Shown here: piece after piece, positions 1 through 8,861 of the stretch
Layout: each line of letters opens with the position of its first letter
Position numbering within the stretch: the stretch's first letter is position 1
Assembly: GCF_013371085.1 (NCBI RefSeq)
Contig: NZ_JABWCV010000003.1
Coordinates: 1-64,000, forward strand
From: Vreelandella maris
GTDB lineage: Bacteria; Pseudomonadota; Gammaproteobacteria; Pseudomonadales; Halomonadaceae
Length of the DNA: 64,000 nucleotides
Direction: 5' to 3'
Notes under the pieces: model-generated
Told to the model about the DNA's origin: nothing
Database searches by the model: none
Seen by the model: the letters and a program-made list of their open reading frames with translations, nothing else
Program-made: the position numbers and the translations under genes

Positions 1-1
1 G

Positions 2-109
2 TACACCTGGCTGCCCTTGAGTGCCTATCTCTCGTTTGAACGTCTACATGAAGAGGTACACCGCTTACTCGGTGGTTACGGAACTGATCACGCGATTAAT
101 TTTGAATAG
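2..109 (+). CDS. 3' end of an unrecognised upstream gene (partial)
   Basis: An open frame enters from the left edge and stops at the TAG at 107-109, giving 35 C-terminal residues including RLHEEVHRLLGGYG. The codons look like ordinary coding sequence and the peptide is amphipathic. I do not recognise the family. If real, this gene ends just before the next one, which argues against the longest possible start of that gene. The assignment rests only on an open frame at an edge, so it is tentative. Confidence 0.35.
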   Translation, partial: YTWLPLSAYLSFERLHEEVHRLLGGYGTDHAINFE

Positions 110-137
110 GCACTTAGAGAATTATTACGAATTGGTG

Positions 138-752
138 ATGGCGTTTGTTGAGATAGGCACTTTTTTAATCTGGGTGGTTTTTGCCCAGCTATTTTTTCTA
201 ACGTTTAAGCGCCAGCGGCGAGCTCGTTTTATCATTCATACGGAAGGCTACGATTGTAGCAGTATGAAGCTTGCATTTACGAATATGGCGGCTGATCCCG
301 TTTATATAAGAAATGTGTTTTTTAGTATTGAGTGCGGTGAGAATAAAAAAGTTTACAATCTTGATGATTTACATGGAGAAGGGCTTTTTAAAAAAGAAGT
401 TGACGGTATCGATAAGTGGGAATATCAAGGCACTATTCTTCCTGGAAGCTGTGTCAAGCTAGAGGTGGGCGGTATATTTTACCCTTGTCTTTCAAAGGAG
501 AAAGAAAAAACTGAACAAGACGTCATTCAAATTGAACCGGGTGACGTCGTTAATGTTTTCGTTGTCTTTTTTCATGGAGCCGATAAGAGGTTGTTAGGCG
601 CTTCCAGGCATTTTAAGTTTTTTAAATCGTCAGTAGGCGTTTTTTTTAACCCGTTAAGTTGGAATACAACCTCTTGGTCTACTGTTCATGAGCGGAAAAA
701 ACTAATGCGAACCTTAAAGCAGGAGAGAGAAGATTACCCAGGGTTTAGCTAA
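138..752 (+). CDS. Hypothetical AT-rich membrane-anchored protein
   Basis: I do not recognise this protein. The reading frame is open from a GTG at 21, and candidate starts are GTG 21, ATG 48 and ATG 138. I prefer ATG 138 because an upstream frame ends at 109; this gives 204 residues. A hydrophobic segment near the N-terminus (FLIWVVFAQLFFLTF) is followed by a basic stop-transfer stretch (KRQRRAR). The remainder is a soluble domain rich in beta-type sequence and probably cytoplasmic. Codon use and base composition are distinctly more AT-rich than in all the following genes, which suggests horizontal acquisition. No good ribosome binding site decides the start. Confidence 0.55.
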   Translation: MAFVEIGTFLIWVVFAQLFFLTFKRQRRARFIIHTEGYDCSSMKLAFTNMAADPVYIRNVFFSIECGENKKVYNLDDLHGEGLFKKEVDGIDKWEYQGTILPGSCVKLEVGGIFYPCLSKEKEKTEQDVIQIEPGDVVNVFVVFFHGADKRLLGASRHFKFFKSSVGVFFNPLSWNTTSWSTVHERKKLMRTLKQEREDYPGFS

Positions 753-810
753 CGTAGAAGGTTTAACTAGCGCAGATAAGCGCATATAAAGGAAGCTTCA
801 ATTTTTTTCA

Positions 811-826
811 CATAACACACGTTATG
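811..826. promoter_or_regulatory. Inverted repeat upstream of ectD (candidate operator)
   Basis: CATAAC and GTTATG form a perfect 6-bp inverted repeat around ACAC. It lies about 100 bp upstream of the ectD start and just upstream of a plausible promoter. A regulator site is inferred; no known consensus was matched. Confidence 0.3.
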
Positions 827-843
827 AAAAGCGTTATTAACCC

Positions 844-871
844 TTGCATGCTGATTTTGTTTGTCTACGCT
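844..871 (+). promoter_or_regulatory. Candidate sigma-70-like promoter of ectD
   Basis: TTGCAT (844-849) and TACGCT (866-871) are separated by 16 bp and lie 54 bp upstream of the ectD ATG. This matches a vegetative promoter layout only loosely. EctD expression in halophiles responds to osmotic and heat stress, so an alternative sigma factor is also possible. Confidence 0.3.
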
Positions 872-924
872 ATCCCCAGTAACATCATTCGATCTGAAAC
901 CTAATCATACAAGGAGTGGATTAG

Positions 925-1938
925 ATGACAGTCAAAAGCACACCGCTAAATGCGGTAAACGCCCATAAGCAATATAGCGAAATGGCCGATACACCTAATG
1001 TTCAGCGTACAAAGGTTCAAAGCAAACAGGTTCAAAGCGAACAGGTACAGGATGCCTACCCGTCGCGCTTAACCAATACGCCTGAGAGAACCTGGCTGCC
1101 GCGACAAGATGCGGTCGTGAAAGGTCGCCAGCTTTCCGGCCCCTTAAGCCAAGCGCAGCTTGATGAGTTTGAGCGCAAAGGGTTTCTGTTTATTCCCAAC
1201 CTCATTGAAGGCGCGGAGCTGGATGAGCTGCGTCAAGAAATGACGGCGCTGATGAGTAACGATGAGTACCGCAATAAAGATTTCAGCGTGACAGAGCCAG
1301 AAAGCCAGGAAATCCGCTCACTCTTTGCGGTGCATTTCCTCTCTGAACGCTTGGGTGAACTGGCCAGCGACGAGCGAGTAGCGGGCGCTGCGCGTCAAAT
1401 TATTGGCGACGACCCCTACGTGCATCAGTCGCGGATCAACTATAAGCCAGGGTTTGCCGGTAAGGGGTTTAACTGGCACTCCGATTTTGAAACTTGGCAC
1501 GCGGAAGATGGCATGCCGGCGATGCACGCGGTGAGTGCTTCGTTGATCTTGACCGACAACCACGAGTTCAATGGGCCGTTAATGTTGATTCCCGGTTCAC
1601 ACAACAAGTTTGTGCCGTGCCTGGGGGAAACGCCGGAGGATAACCACAAAAGCTCGCTGAAAGCGCAGGAAGTGGGCGTCCCAAGCCCTGAAGCGCTAAC
1701 CGAGCTAGTGGCTGAACACGGCATTGAAGCGCCGAAGGGTAAAGCGGGCGGCTTGCTGCTGTTCGATTGCAATACGCTACATGCGTCGAATGCCAATCTT
1801 TCGCCTGACCCACGTAGCAACGTGTTCTTTGTTTTTAATCGTCGCGATAATCGTTGCGATGCGCCCTATGCGGCAGCTAAGCAGCGCCCTGACTTCTTGG
1901 CTCACAGCCTTGACCAACAGGCGCAGCAGTATCGCTAA
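925..1938 (+). CDS. ectD: Ectoine 5-hydroxylase
   Basis: EctD is a cytoplasmic Fe(II)/2-oxoglutarate dioxygenase that converts ectoine to 5-hydroxyectoine, a stress-protective compatible solute. The family signature is clear: the stretch around FNWHSDFETWHAEDGMP carries iron ligands H185 and D187, and LFDCNTLH supplies H286. QSRINYKPGF is also typical. AAGGAG at 911-916 lies 8 nt before the ATG. The protein has 337 residues, slightly longer than usual, because of a repetitive N-terminus with repeats VQRTK, VQSKQ and VQSEQ at residues 26-40. The ectABC genes are not in this window, so ectD is unlinked, as in Halomonas elongata. Confidence 0.96.
   Translation: MTVKSTPLNAVNAHKQYSEMADTPNVQRTKVQSKQVQSEQVQDAYPSRLTNTPERTWLPRQDAVVKGRQLSGPLSQAQLDEFERKGFLFIPNLIEGAELDELRQEMTALMSNDEYRNKDFSVTEPESQEIRSLFAVHFLSERLGELASDERVAGAARQIIGDDPYVHQSRINYKPGFAGKGFNWHSDFETWHAEDGMPAMHAVSASLILTDNHEFNGPLMLIPGSHNKFVPCLGETPEDNHKSSLKAQEVGVPSPEALTELVAEHGIEAPKGKAGGLLLFDCNTLHASNANLSPDPRSNVFFVFNRRDNRCDAPYAAAKQRPDFLAHSLDQQAQQYR
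1013..1050 (+). repeat. 15-bp in-frame tandem repeat inside ectD
   Basis: Two nearly identical 15-bp units (1013-1027 and 1028-1042, one mismatch) are followed by a partial copy and preceded by a decayed one. They encode the pentapeptide repeats VQSKQ and VQSEQ. The period is a multiple of three, so copy number changes keep the frame. Confidence 0.8.
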
Positions 1939-2056
1939 CGAGTGGTGGGGGAACAAATTGATGGCTGAAGGTTGTGGAACCTTCGTCTAGGTGGGGTAAA
2001 CTGTTGCGCCTGTCGTTGCGAATGCGGCACGCATAATGAGAAGGAGAATACCCGCC

Positions 2057-2722
2057 ATGCGTTTTGTTCTACAGTTCACCGATGGCCAGGAGTTTCCCCA
2101 CGCGTTGGGCAAAGTTGTCTGCATCGGCCGCAATTATGCCGACCATGCGAAAGAGTTGGATAATCCAGTTCCTACAGAGCCGTTGCTATTTATTAAACCG
2201 GCTACCAGCGTCGTGGATCTAAGCAAGCCCTTAGATCCGCCGTTTTCACGGGGTGATGTTCATTATGAAGCAGAGCTTGCTCTGTTAGTGGGCGAAACCT
2301 TAACCCATGCCACGATGGATGAAGCCGAGCGGGCGATTGTCGGTATCGGCTTGGCGATGGATTTAACCCTACGTGATGTGCAGACGACGCTTAAAGAGAA
2401 GGGCCATCCTTGGGAAATCGCCAAAGCCTTTGATGGCGCCTGCCCGCTTTCGTCGTTTTTGCCTTTAAGTCGGGTACCCAATTGGAATGCGCTGGCTTTC
2501 ACGCTTGAAATTGACGGTGAAGAGCGCCAGCACGGCGAGGGGGCTGATATGATTTTTGCTATCCCGTCCCTGGTGGCCGAAATGAGCCGCCACTTTACCC
2601 TCGAACCGGGTGATGTCATTTTGACCGGTACGCCCTCAGGCGTTGGAAAACTCGTACGCGGCTCGTCACTGCGCTTAACCTTGACCGGTGGTTTGGAAAT
2701 TGAAACCAGCGTAGTCGAGTAG
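2057..2722 (+). CDS. Fumarylacetoacetate hydrolase (FAH) family protein
   Basis: This 221-residue cytoplasmic protein has the short FAH-domain fold (YcgM-like acylpyruvase or isomerase group). GRNYADHAKEL near the N-terminus, the metal-site stretch HYEAELALL, AMDLTLRDVQ, and ILTGTPSGVG near the C-terminus are all family hallmarks. These enzymes cleave or isomerise 2,4-dioxo acids in a Mg-dependent reaction; the exact substrate cannot be read from sequence. The start is ATG 2057, preceded by AAGGAG at 2041-2046. An in-frame ATG at 2036 would place that ribosome site inside the gene. The gene stands alone between ectD and the terminator at 2802. Confidence 0.88.
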   Translation: MRFVLQFTDGQEFPHALGKVVCIGRNYADHAKELDNPVPTEPLLFIKPATSVVDLSKPLDPPFSRGDVHYEAELALLVGETLTHATMDEAERAIVGIGLAMDLTLRDVQTTLKEKGHPWEIAKAFDGACPLSSFLPLSRVPNWNALAFTLEIDGEERQHGEGADMIFAIPSLVAEMSRHFTLEPGDVILTGTPSGVGKLVRGSSLRLTLTGGLEIETSVVE

Positions 2723-2801
2723 TTAAAAGAGTGGCGAGCCCATTGAGGTATATGTTGAGTACGCCATCACCAAGGTTATTGTAAATTGTGACGATCAAAG
2801 A

Positions 2802-2833
2802 AAACGCCACCCCGCAAATTCAGGGTGGCGTTT
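2802..2833. terminator. Bidirectional intrinsic terminator (FAH gene / speA)
   Basis: A perfect 11-bp stem pairs AAACGCCACCC (2802-2812) with GGGTGGCGTTT (2823-2833). T-rich tracts lie on both sides, between two convergent genes. Confidence 0.88.
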
Positions 2834-2899
2834 CTTATTTTAGCCGACAAAAACGTTCGCAGCCAATGTCCGCTACAGGGCCAAGTGGCTCAAGCCGCA

Positions 2900-4840
2900 T
2901 TACTCAAGATACGTGTAGCCTTCTAGCCCTTCGCTTAAGCTTGCCGCAAATCGGGCTTGTTCATCGGCCGTAAAGCCGCTGGCGGCTAACTGGTCGGTGA
3001 GCTTTTGCTTAAGGACGTTGGCATTGAAGTTGACGTAGGCGAGCACTTGCGCCACTGAGTCACCCGCCAGCGGGTTGGAGAGCGTCCACTCGCCGTCGGC
3101 ATTAAGCGCGGCATCGACAGAGTCGGTATCGCCAAACAGGTTGTGCAGATCGCCAAGAATTTCCTGATAGGCGCCTACCAGAAAGAACCCTAACCAACGC
3201 TCGTCATCAGATGCCCACTCGGGCAGTGGCAGGGTGCTCTCTACGCCCTGGCCATCGACATAGCTGTCGATGCGGCCATCGGAGTCGCAGGTAATATCCT
3301 GAATCACTGCTCGGCGCGTTGGCGCTTGATCCAGTCCGCTGAGGGGCAGCACCGGAAATATCTGCTCAATGCCCCACACGTCAGGCACCGACTGGAACAG
3401 CGAGAAGTTGACGAACAGCTTGTCGGCCAGCTTCTCCGCTAGCTCATCCATAATTTCACGGTGGGCGCGGTTGCGGGTGTCAAGCTGGGTACGCAGCCGT
3501 GCGCAGGCAGCCATGTAGACGCGTTCGCCTTCCGCGCGGGCGGTAATGTCACTCAGGCCCATCACAAAACGATCCTGCAGTTCGCTTACTGCCTGAAGCA
3601 GGTCGTGCCAGGCTTCCACTAGCATGCGTGGCTCTTGGTGCGTTGCCAACTGCTCAAATACCCGCCAGAGAAGCTCTACTTGGGCATCTTCCTGGCTCTC
3701 TTCTTGGCCCTCTCCTAGGGAATAGCGATCAGGCGGCGTGTCATCAATACGCTCTTCGCCAATCACGTTGGTGATCAGCACCGCGTGGTGGGCGGTTAGC
3801 GCACGGCCGGATTCACTGATGAGATGGGGCTGGGGCAGGTCGGCCTCTTGGCATAGCTGGGCAAAGGCATTAACGACGTTGCGCGCGTATTCGCGCATCG
3901 AGTAGTTGGCCGAGCAGAAGCTGCGCGAGCGGGTGCCTTCGTAGTCAATTCCTAAGCCGCCGCCTACGTCCACGGTATCGATGGGCGCGCCCAGCTGCAT
4001 CAGGTTTTGATAGAAGCGGGCACACTCGCGCAGACCACGCTGAATATCGCGAATATTGGCGATCTGGGAGCCCAAGTGGAAGTGCACCAACTGCAAACTT
4101 TCCAGCGCGTCCTCACGACGAAGGGTGTCTACCACCTCGAGAATTTGGCTGGCGGTCAGCCCGAACTTGGATTTTTCACCGCCGGTATTCTGCCATTTAC
4201 CTTTGCCCACCGAGGCAAGGCGGGCGCGCAGGCCAATACGCGGGGTAACGTCGAGCTCGCGGGCCTCTTCCAGGATCATCTGCAGCTCGGAGAGCTTCTC
4301 GACCACCAAATAGACCTTATGGCCGAGCTTCTCCCCCAGCAGCGCCAGGCGCACGTACTCGCGGTCTTTGTAGCCATTACAAACAATCAGCGAGGAGCCG
4401 CCATCGGAAAGCGCCAGCACCGCCAGTAGTTCCGGTTTGCTGCCCGCTTCCAGCCCCACGCGGCCACTCCCGCGCTCGGCGGTGGCCAGAATCTCTTCCA
4501 CTACGCGGCGCTGCTGGTTCACTTTGATGGGGTAAACGGCGGTGTAACCACCTTGATAGTCGCAATCACTCATGGCGGCATCAAAGGCGCCGCACAGCTG
4601 TTCGACCCGGTCATGGAGAATATCGCTAAAGCGAACCAGCACCGGGAGGCGTAGCCCAGCGCTTTGTAGTTGACGCACCAGCCCACTCAGCGGCAGCGCC
4701 GGGCCTTCTGCATCGCTACCCAGCGGGCGGACCAGGGCTTGGCCGTGGTCATCGACATCAAAGTAGCCGCTGCCCCACTGATCGATATTCCAGGTGCGCC
4801 GAGCGCGCAGCGCAGGGCTAGTTGTGGCCGTCACACTCAT
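2900..4840 (-). CDS. speA: Biosynthetic arginine decarboxylase
   Basis: SpeA is a PLP-dependent enzyme that decarboxylates arginine to agmatine, the first step of the agmatine route to putrescine. At 646 residues it has the normal length of the family. AVYPIKVNQQ carries the PLP lysine, and DVGGGLGIDYEG and SESGRALTAHHAV are diagnostic of this fold-III decarboxylase. The ATG overlaps the stop of thrB by 4 nt (ATGA), so the two are probably translated from one message and coupled. No ubiquitous agmatine-processing genes are adjacent. Confidence 0.96.
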   Translation of the reverse strand: MSVTATTSPALRARRTWNIDQWGSGYFDVDDHGQALVRPLGSDAEGPALPLSGLVRQLQSAGLRLPVLVRFSDILHDRVEQLCGAFDAAMSDCDYQGGYTAVYPIKVNQQRRVVEEILATAERGSGRVGLEAGSKPELLAVLALSDGGSSLIVCNGYKDREYVRLALLGEKLGHKVYLVVEKLSELQMILEEARELDVTPRIGLRARLASVGKGKWQNTGGEKSKFGLTASQILEVVDTLRREDALESLQLVHFHLGSQIANIRDIQRGLRECARFYQNLMQLGAPIDTVDVGGGLGIDYEGTRSRSFCSANYSMREYARNVVNAFAQLCQEADLPQPHLISESGRALTAHHAVLITNVIGEERIDDTPPDRYSLGEGQEESQEDAQVELLWRVFEQLATHQEPRMLVEAWHDLLQAVSELQDRFVMGLSDITARAEGERVYMAACARLRTQLDTRNRAHREIMDELAEKLADKLFVNFSLFQSVPDVWGIEQIFPVLPLSGLDQAPTRRAVIQDITCDSDGRIDSYVDGQGVESTLPLPEWASDDERWLGFFLVGAYQEILGDLHNLFGDTDSVDAALNADGEWTLSNPLAGDSVAQVLAYVNFNANVLKQKLTDQLAASGFTADEQARFAASLSEGLEGYTYLE

Positions 4841-5796
4841 GCAGTTACCTCAGGCAGCGGCAGCGCACCGTGGGCGATGCGCGCCGTTAAAATAGTACGG
4901 AAACGCTCCGGGTCGTGGGGCGTTAAATCATGCGCTGGCGGGTCAACGTAAACCACCAGCAGGCGCGATAACCAATAGCGCAGCGCTGTCATGCGCAGCA
5001 TCGTGGGCCATAGCTCGCGCTCATCTCTCGTTAATGGTCGGCGTGCCAGATAGGCGCTCAATAGCGTGCCGTAGCGCTCTGCGTTAAGCGTGCCGTCGTC
5101 GTTGGAAGCCCAGTCGTTGATCACAATCGCCAAGTCGAACAGCAGGTCGCCGGTGCAACCGTTATAAAAGTCGATAATACCGCCCAACTGATCACCCTCA
5201 AAGAGGGTATTGTCGCGGAAAAGGTCTCCGTGCAGAGCGCCTTGCGGCAGTTCATCGTGCTGTATAAAGGCGCCCTCAAAATCGTCGACTTGATCCTTCA
5301 TCAAGGTTTGATCTGCCGGGCTTAGATAGCTCAGCACCTTGTGGTGCATTACATGCAGCCAGTTGAGATCCCGCGGGTTCGGGCGGTGGCCGGGAAAGCG
5401 TTTTGAGACCACGTGCAGGCGGCCCAGGGTATCGCCCAGGGCGTGGCACTGCGCCAGGTTGGGCGCTTCCGGATGACGGCCGGGCAGGCGCGGAAACAAC
5501 AGCGCCGGTTTACCTTCCAGGCTGTGCAGGGCAACGCCTTCGCGGTCATGAATCGTGCCGGGCACCGGCAGACGGTGCTCGTCTAAATAGTCCAGCAGTT
5601 CCACAAAGAACGGCAGCTCTGCATGCTCGCCCTGTTCGAACAGGGTCAAAACCAGCTCGCGACGGTCAGTGGTCACAAAAAATGTCGAATTTTCTGTGCC
5701 GCCCGCCACTCCCTGCAGGGAAACGAAGCTGCCAACATCAAATTTTTCTAAGAACGCGGCGACCTGTGCGTCGCTAAGCGGGGTGAATACAGCCAT
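4837..5796 (-). CDS. thrB: Homoserine kinase, Pseudomonas type
   Basis: The protein belongs to the aminoglycoside-phosphotransferase-like kinases, including the ThrB form found in pseudomonads, which phosphorylates homoserine in threonine synthesis. The catalytic loop ALHGDLFRDN and the metal-binding IIDFYNG stretch are clear, and the N-terminal VAGGTENSTFFV matches the nucleotide-binding strand region. I start it at ATG 5794-5796 (MAVFTPLSD, 319 residues), which matches the family N-terminus; the open frame extends 24 codons further. It overlaps speA by 4 nt. It is unrelated to the enteric GHMP-type ThrB. Confidence 0.88.
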   Translation of the reverse strand: MAVFTPLSDAQVAAFLEKFDVGSFVSLQGVAGGTENSTFFVTTDRRELVLTLFEQGEHAELPFFVELLDYLDEHRLPVPGTIHDREGVALHSLEGKPALLFPRLPGRHPEAPNLAQCHALGDTLGRLHVVSKRFPGHRPNPRDLNWLHVMHHKVLSYLSPADQTLMKDQVDDFEGAFIQHDELPQGALHGDLFRDNTLFEGDQLGGIIDFYNGCTGDLLFDLAIVINDWASNDDGTLNAERYGTLLSAYLARRPLTRDERELWPTMLRMTALRYWLSRLLVVYVDPPAHDLTPHDPERFRTILTARIAHGALPLPEVTA

Positions 5797-5992
5797 GAAT
5801 GTCTCGCCCAGGTTGCTAAGCCCATTATTGTAGCGGCTTGGTAGCCCAGTTGGCAGCGTTGTTGTCACTGTAAATGTGGCAGTGCCAGTTTGGCCCTGCA
5901 GTCAGCCCGCGCAACGCGTATTATGTGAACAACTATTTTCAGTACTCTTTTCGACACACTCTTCAGCACTTTTTCAACAATGGAACTTGGTT

Positions 5993-8782
5993 ATGGCTCG
6001 CGCTCCGATCGTTCTCGTCGATGGCTCCTCTTACCTTTATCGTGCGTTTCACGCGCTGCCGCCGCTTACGACCTCTAATGGTCAGCCTACCGGCGCGGTG
6101 AAGGGCGTGTTGAACATGCTCAAACGGCTGATCAAGGATTACCCGCAAAGCCCGATGGCGGTGGTATTCGATGCCCCGGGCAAAACCTTCCGCGATGACA
6201 TGTACAGCGACTACAAAGCGCATCGCCCGCCGATGCCGGATGACCTGCGTAGTCAGATAGCACCGCTGCACGCCTGTGTTAAGGCGCTGGGCCTGCCGCT
6301 GCTATGCGTTGAAGGCGTCGAGGCAGACGATGTGATTGGCACCCTGGCGCATCACGCGACCCAGGCAGGGCGCGATGCGGTGATCTCTACTGGCGATAAG
6401 GACATGGCGCAACTGGTCAATGCCCACATCACGCTGGTCAACACCATGAAGAATGAAACGCTTGACGAAGCGGGTGTGGAGGAAAAATTCGGCCTGCCGC
6501 CTGCGCTGATAATCGATTTTCTCGCCTTGACGGGCGACAAGGTCGATAATATACCCGGCGTACCCGGCGTGGGTGAAAAGACCGCCATTGGACTGCTGCA
6601 AGGGATGGGCGGCGGGCTGGATACTATTTATAGCGATTTAGAGCGGGTAAAAACGCTCACCTTCCGCGGGGCGAAAACCTTGCCCAAGAAGCTTGAAGAG
6701 CATCGCGATCAGGCGTTTCTCTCCTATCGGCTGGCGACCATCAAGATAGACTGCGATCTGCCGGTGGGCCTGGATGACCTGGATATCGCTCATCCAGACC
6801 GCGAAGCGCTAGTGACGCTGTATAAAGAGATGGAGTTCCGTCAGTGGTTGGGTGAACTGCTGGAAGGCAAAGACGAAGGCGTCGATGACGTTAAAGGCGG
6901 CGAGCCTGCGCCCGCCAGCGCTGACGTGGCAGAGAGCGATGCCGAGGGTTCGAGCGCCGTTGCTAAAGGGGCTGCTCGCGAAGATCACGTCATTCTCGAA
7001 CAAGCGGAATTTGAGCGCTGGCTAGAACGGCTACATGGTGCCGAGCGCTTCTGCTTCGACCTTGAAACCACCAGCCTCAACTACATGGATGCGGAAATTG
7101 TCGGCATCGGCGTGTCGCTGGAAGCGGGGAAGGCTGCTTATATTCCGGTTGGCCACGATTACCTGGATGCCCCCCAGCAGCTTGACCGTAAAGCAGTGCT
7201 AGCCGCGCTAAAACCACTGTTGGAAGACCCAACCAAAACCAAGATTGGTCAAAACCTCAAGTACGATATTTCGGTGCTGGCGAACTATGAGATCGCTGTC
7301 GTCGGCCCGTTTGCCGACACCATGCTGGCATCCTATGTGCTCAACTCCACCGCCACGCGCCATGATATGGATTCGCTGGCGCTGAAGTATCTGGGCGAAA
7401 AGACCATCTCCTTTGAAGACATCGCCGGCAAAGGCGCCAAGCAACTGACGTTTAATCAGATTGCCCTGGAACAAGCCGTGCCTTATGCCTGCGAAGATGT
7501 CGATATCACCCTACGACTGCAACAAACCCTGCGCCCTCAGGTCGAAAACGAAGGGCGCTTGGCGGAAGTGCTGGATCATATCGAGCTGCCGTTGATCAAG
7601 GTGCTCTCGCGCATTGAGCGTAACGGCGTGGCCGTGGACGCCGAGCGCCTTCACGAACAGAGCCAGCAGCTGGAACAGCGTATTCGCGAACTGGAGCGCG
7701 AGGCCTTTGAGCTCGCCGGGCGTGAATTCAACCTGGGCTCGCCCAAGCAGCTGGGGGAGATTCTGTTTGAAGAGCAGAAGATTCCGGTACTCAAGAAAAC
7801 GCCTAAAGGCGCGCCCTCCACCGCTGAAGGGGTGCTGGAAGAGTTGGCGCTGGATTACCCGCTGCCCAAGGTCATCATGCAGCACCGTGGCCTTGCCAAG
7901 CTTAAATCCACCTACACCGATAAACTGCCGCGGCTGCTCAATAAAGCCACAGGCCGGGTGCACACCAGCTACCACCAGGCGGTTACCGCCACCGGGCGGC
8001 TGTCGTCATCAGACCCGAACTTGCAGAACATCCCTATTCGTACCGAAGAGGGGCGCAAAATTCGTCAGGCGTTTATCGCCCGCCCCGGCTACCGCATTGT
8101 CGCCGCCGACTACTCGCAGATCGAGCTGCGCATTATGGCGCATCTTTCCGAAGATAAAGGCCTGCTGGAGGCGTTTGCCGAAGGGCGCGATATCCACACC
8201 GCTACCGCGGCGGAAGTCTTCGGTACCTCCCTTGAAAAAGTCTCCGGCGACCAGCGACGCAGCGCCAAGGCGATCAACTTTGGCTTGATTTACGGCATGA
8301 GCGCCTGGGGACTGGCGCGCCAACTGCGTATCGAACGTAATCAGGCCCAGACCTACATAGATCGCTACTTTGATCGCTACCCTGGTGTGGCCCGCTACAT
8401 GGAGCGCATCCGCTCTCAGGCAGCTGAAGATGGCTTTGTTGAAACCGTGCTAGGTCGGCGGCTTTACCTGCCGGAGATTCAGTCGCAGAACCGCAACCGT
8501 CGCCAAGGCGCCGAGCGTACCGCCATTAACGCGCCGATGCAGGGCACGGCTGCCGATATCATCAAGCAAGCGATGATCAACGTGGATGCGTGGCTGGAAG
8601 AGGGCGAGTTCGACGCACTGATGGTGATGCAGGTGCACGATGAACTGGTGTTTGAAGTGGCGGAGAAGCAGGTCGAGGCGTTTATCAAGCAGGTGCAAAC
8701 ACGCATGCAGGGCGCAGCTGCGCTAAAAGTGCCACTGATTGTCGAAGCGGAGAGCGGTGCCAACTGGGATGAAGCCCACTAA
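5993..8782 (+). CDS. polA: DNA polymerase I
   Basis: PolA fills gaps and removes RNA primers in replication and repair. All three domains are present in 929 residues. These are the N-terminal 5'-3' nuclease (IVLVDGSSYLYRAFHALPP, GVEADDVIGT, STGDKDMAQLV), a 3'-5' exonuclease domain with intact FDLETTSL, and the polymerase domain. The polymerase carries motif A (AADYSQIELRIMAHLS), motif B (RRSAKAINFGLIYGMS) and motif C (MQVHDELVFE). The proofreading acidic residues look intact. ATG 5993 starts the conserved N-terminus; the open frame extends 39 codons upstream without similarity to the family. The gene is divergent from thrB-speA. Confidence 0.97.
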   Translation: MARAPIVLVDGSSYLYRAFHALPPLTTSNGQPTGAVKGVLNMLKRLIKDYPQSPMAVVFDAPGKTFRDDMYSDYKAHRPPMPDDLRSQIAPLHACVKALGLPLLCVEGVEADDVIGTLAHHATQAGRDAVISTGDKDMAQLVNAHITLVNTMKNETLDEAGVEEKFGLPPALIIDFLALTGDKVDNIPGVPGVGEKTAIGLLQGMGGGLDTIYSDLERVKTLTFRGAKTLPKKLEEHRDQAFLSYRLATIKIDCDLPVGLDDLDIAHPDREALVTLYKEMEFRQWLGELLEGKDEGVDDVKGGEPAPASADVAESDAEGSSAVAKGAAREDHVILEQAEFERWLERLHGAERFCFDLETTSLNYMDAEIVGIGVSLEAGKAAYIPVGHDYLDAPQQLDRKAVLAALKPLLEDPTKTKIGQNLKYDISVLANYEIAVVGPFADTMLASYVLNSTATRHDMDSLALKYLGEKTISFEDIAGKGAKQLTFNQIALEQAVPYACEDVDITLRLQQTLRPQVENEGRLAEVLDHIELPLIKVLSRIERNGVAVDAERLHEQSQQLEQRIRELEREAFELAGREFNLGSPKQLGEILFEEQKIPVLKKTPKGAPSTAEGVLEELALDYPLPKVIMQHRGLAKLKSTYTDKLPRLLNKATGRVHTSYHQAVTATGRLSSSDPNLQNIPIRTEEGRKIRQAFIARPGYRIVAADYSQIELRIMAHLSEDKGLLEAFAEGRDIHTATAAEVFGTSLEKVSGDQRRSAKAINFGLIYGMSAWGLARQLRIERNQAQTYIDRYFDRYPGVARYMERIRSQAAEDGFVETVLGRRLYLPEIQSQNRNRRQGAERTAINAPMQGTAADIIKQAMINVDAWLEEGEFDALMVMQVHDELVFEVAEKQVEAFIKQVQTRMQGAAALKVPLIVEAESGANWDEAH

Positions 8783-8812
8783 CGCCCCAGTGTAACTATT
8801 GCCATAAACGAA

Positions 8813-8839
8813 AACCCCGCAGCCAGTGGCTACGGGGTT
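8813..8839. terminator. Hairpin terminator between polA and fbpA
   Basis: A 13-bp stem with one mismatch pairs 8813-8825 with 8827-8839. The U-rich run is on the minus-strand side, so it is best as the fbpA terminator and may also end polA transcripts. Confidence 0.75.
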
Positions 8840-8861
8840 GGGCTAATCGGGCTGGTTAGGC

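Noticed and set aside
1440-1820. Open frame of 126 codons on the minus strand inside ectD
   Set aside because: It lies wholly within a confidently assigned gene and has no ribosome site or recognisable family.
7511-7975. 154-codon open frame antisense to polA
   Set aside because: GC-rich coding DNA often leaves long antisense frames; polA is certain here.
7614-8288. 224-codon open frame in another frame of polA
   Set aside because: It overlaps the polymerase domain, and its arginine/proline/serine-rich composition is typical of a shadow frame.
8783-8861. Possible Spot 42-like small RNA after polA
   Set aside because: Some gammaproteobacteria have one here, but this 79-bp gap is filled by a simple terminator and has no room for it.
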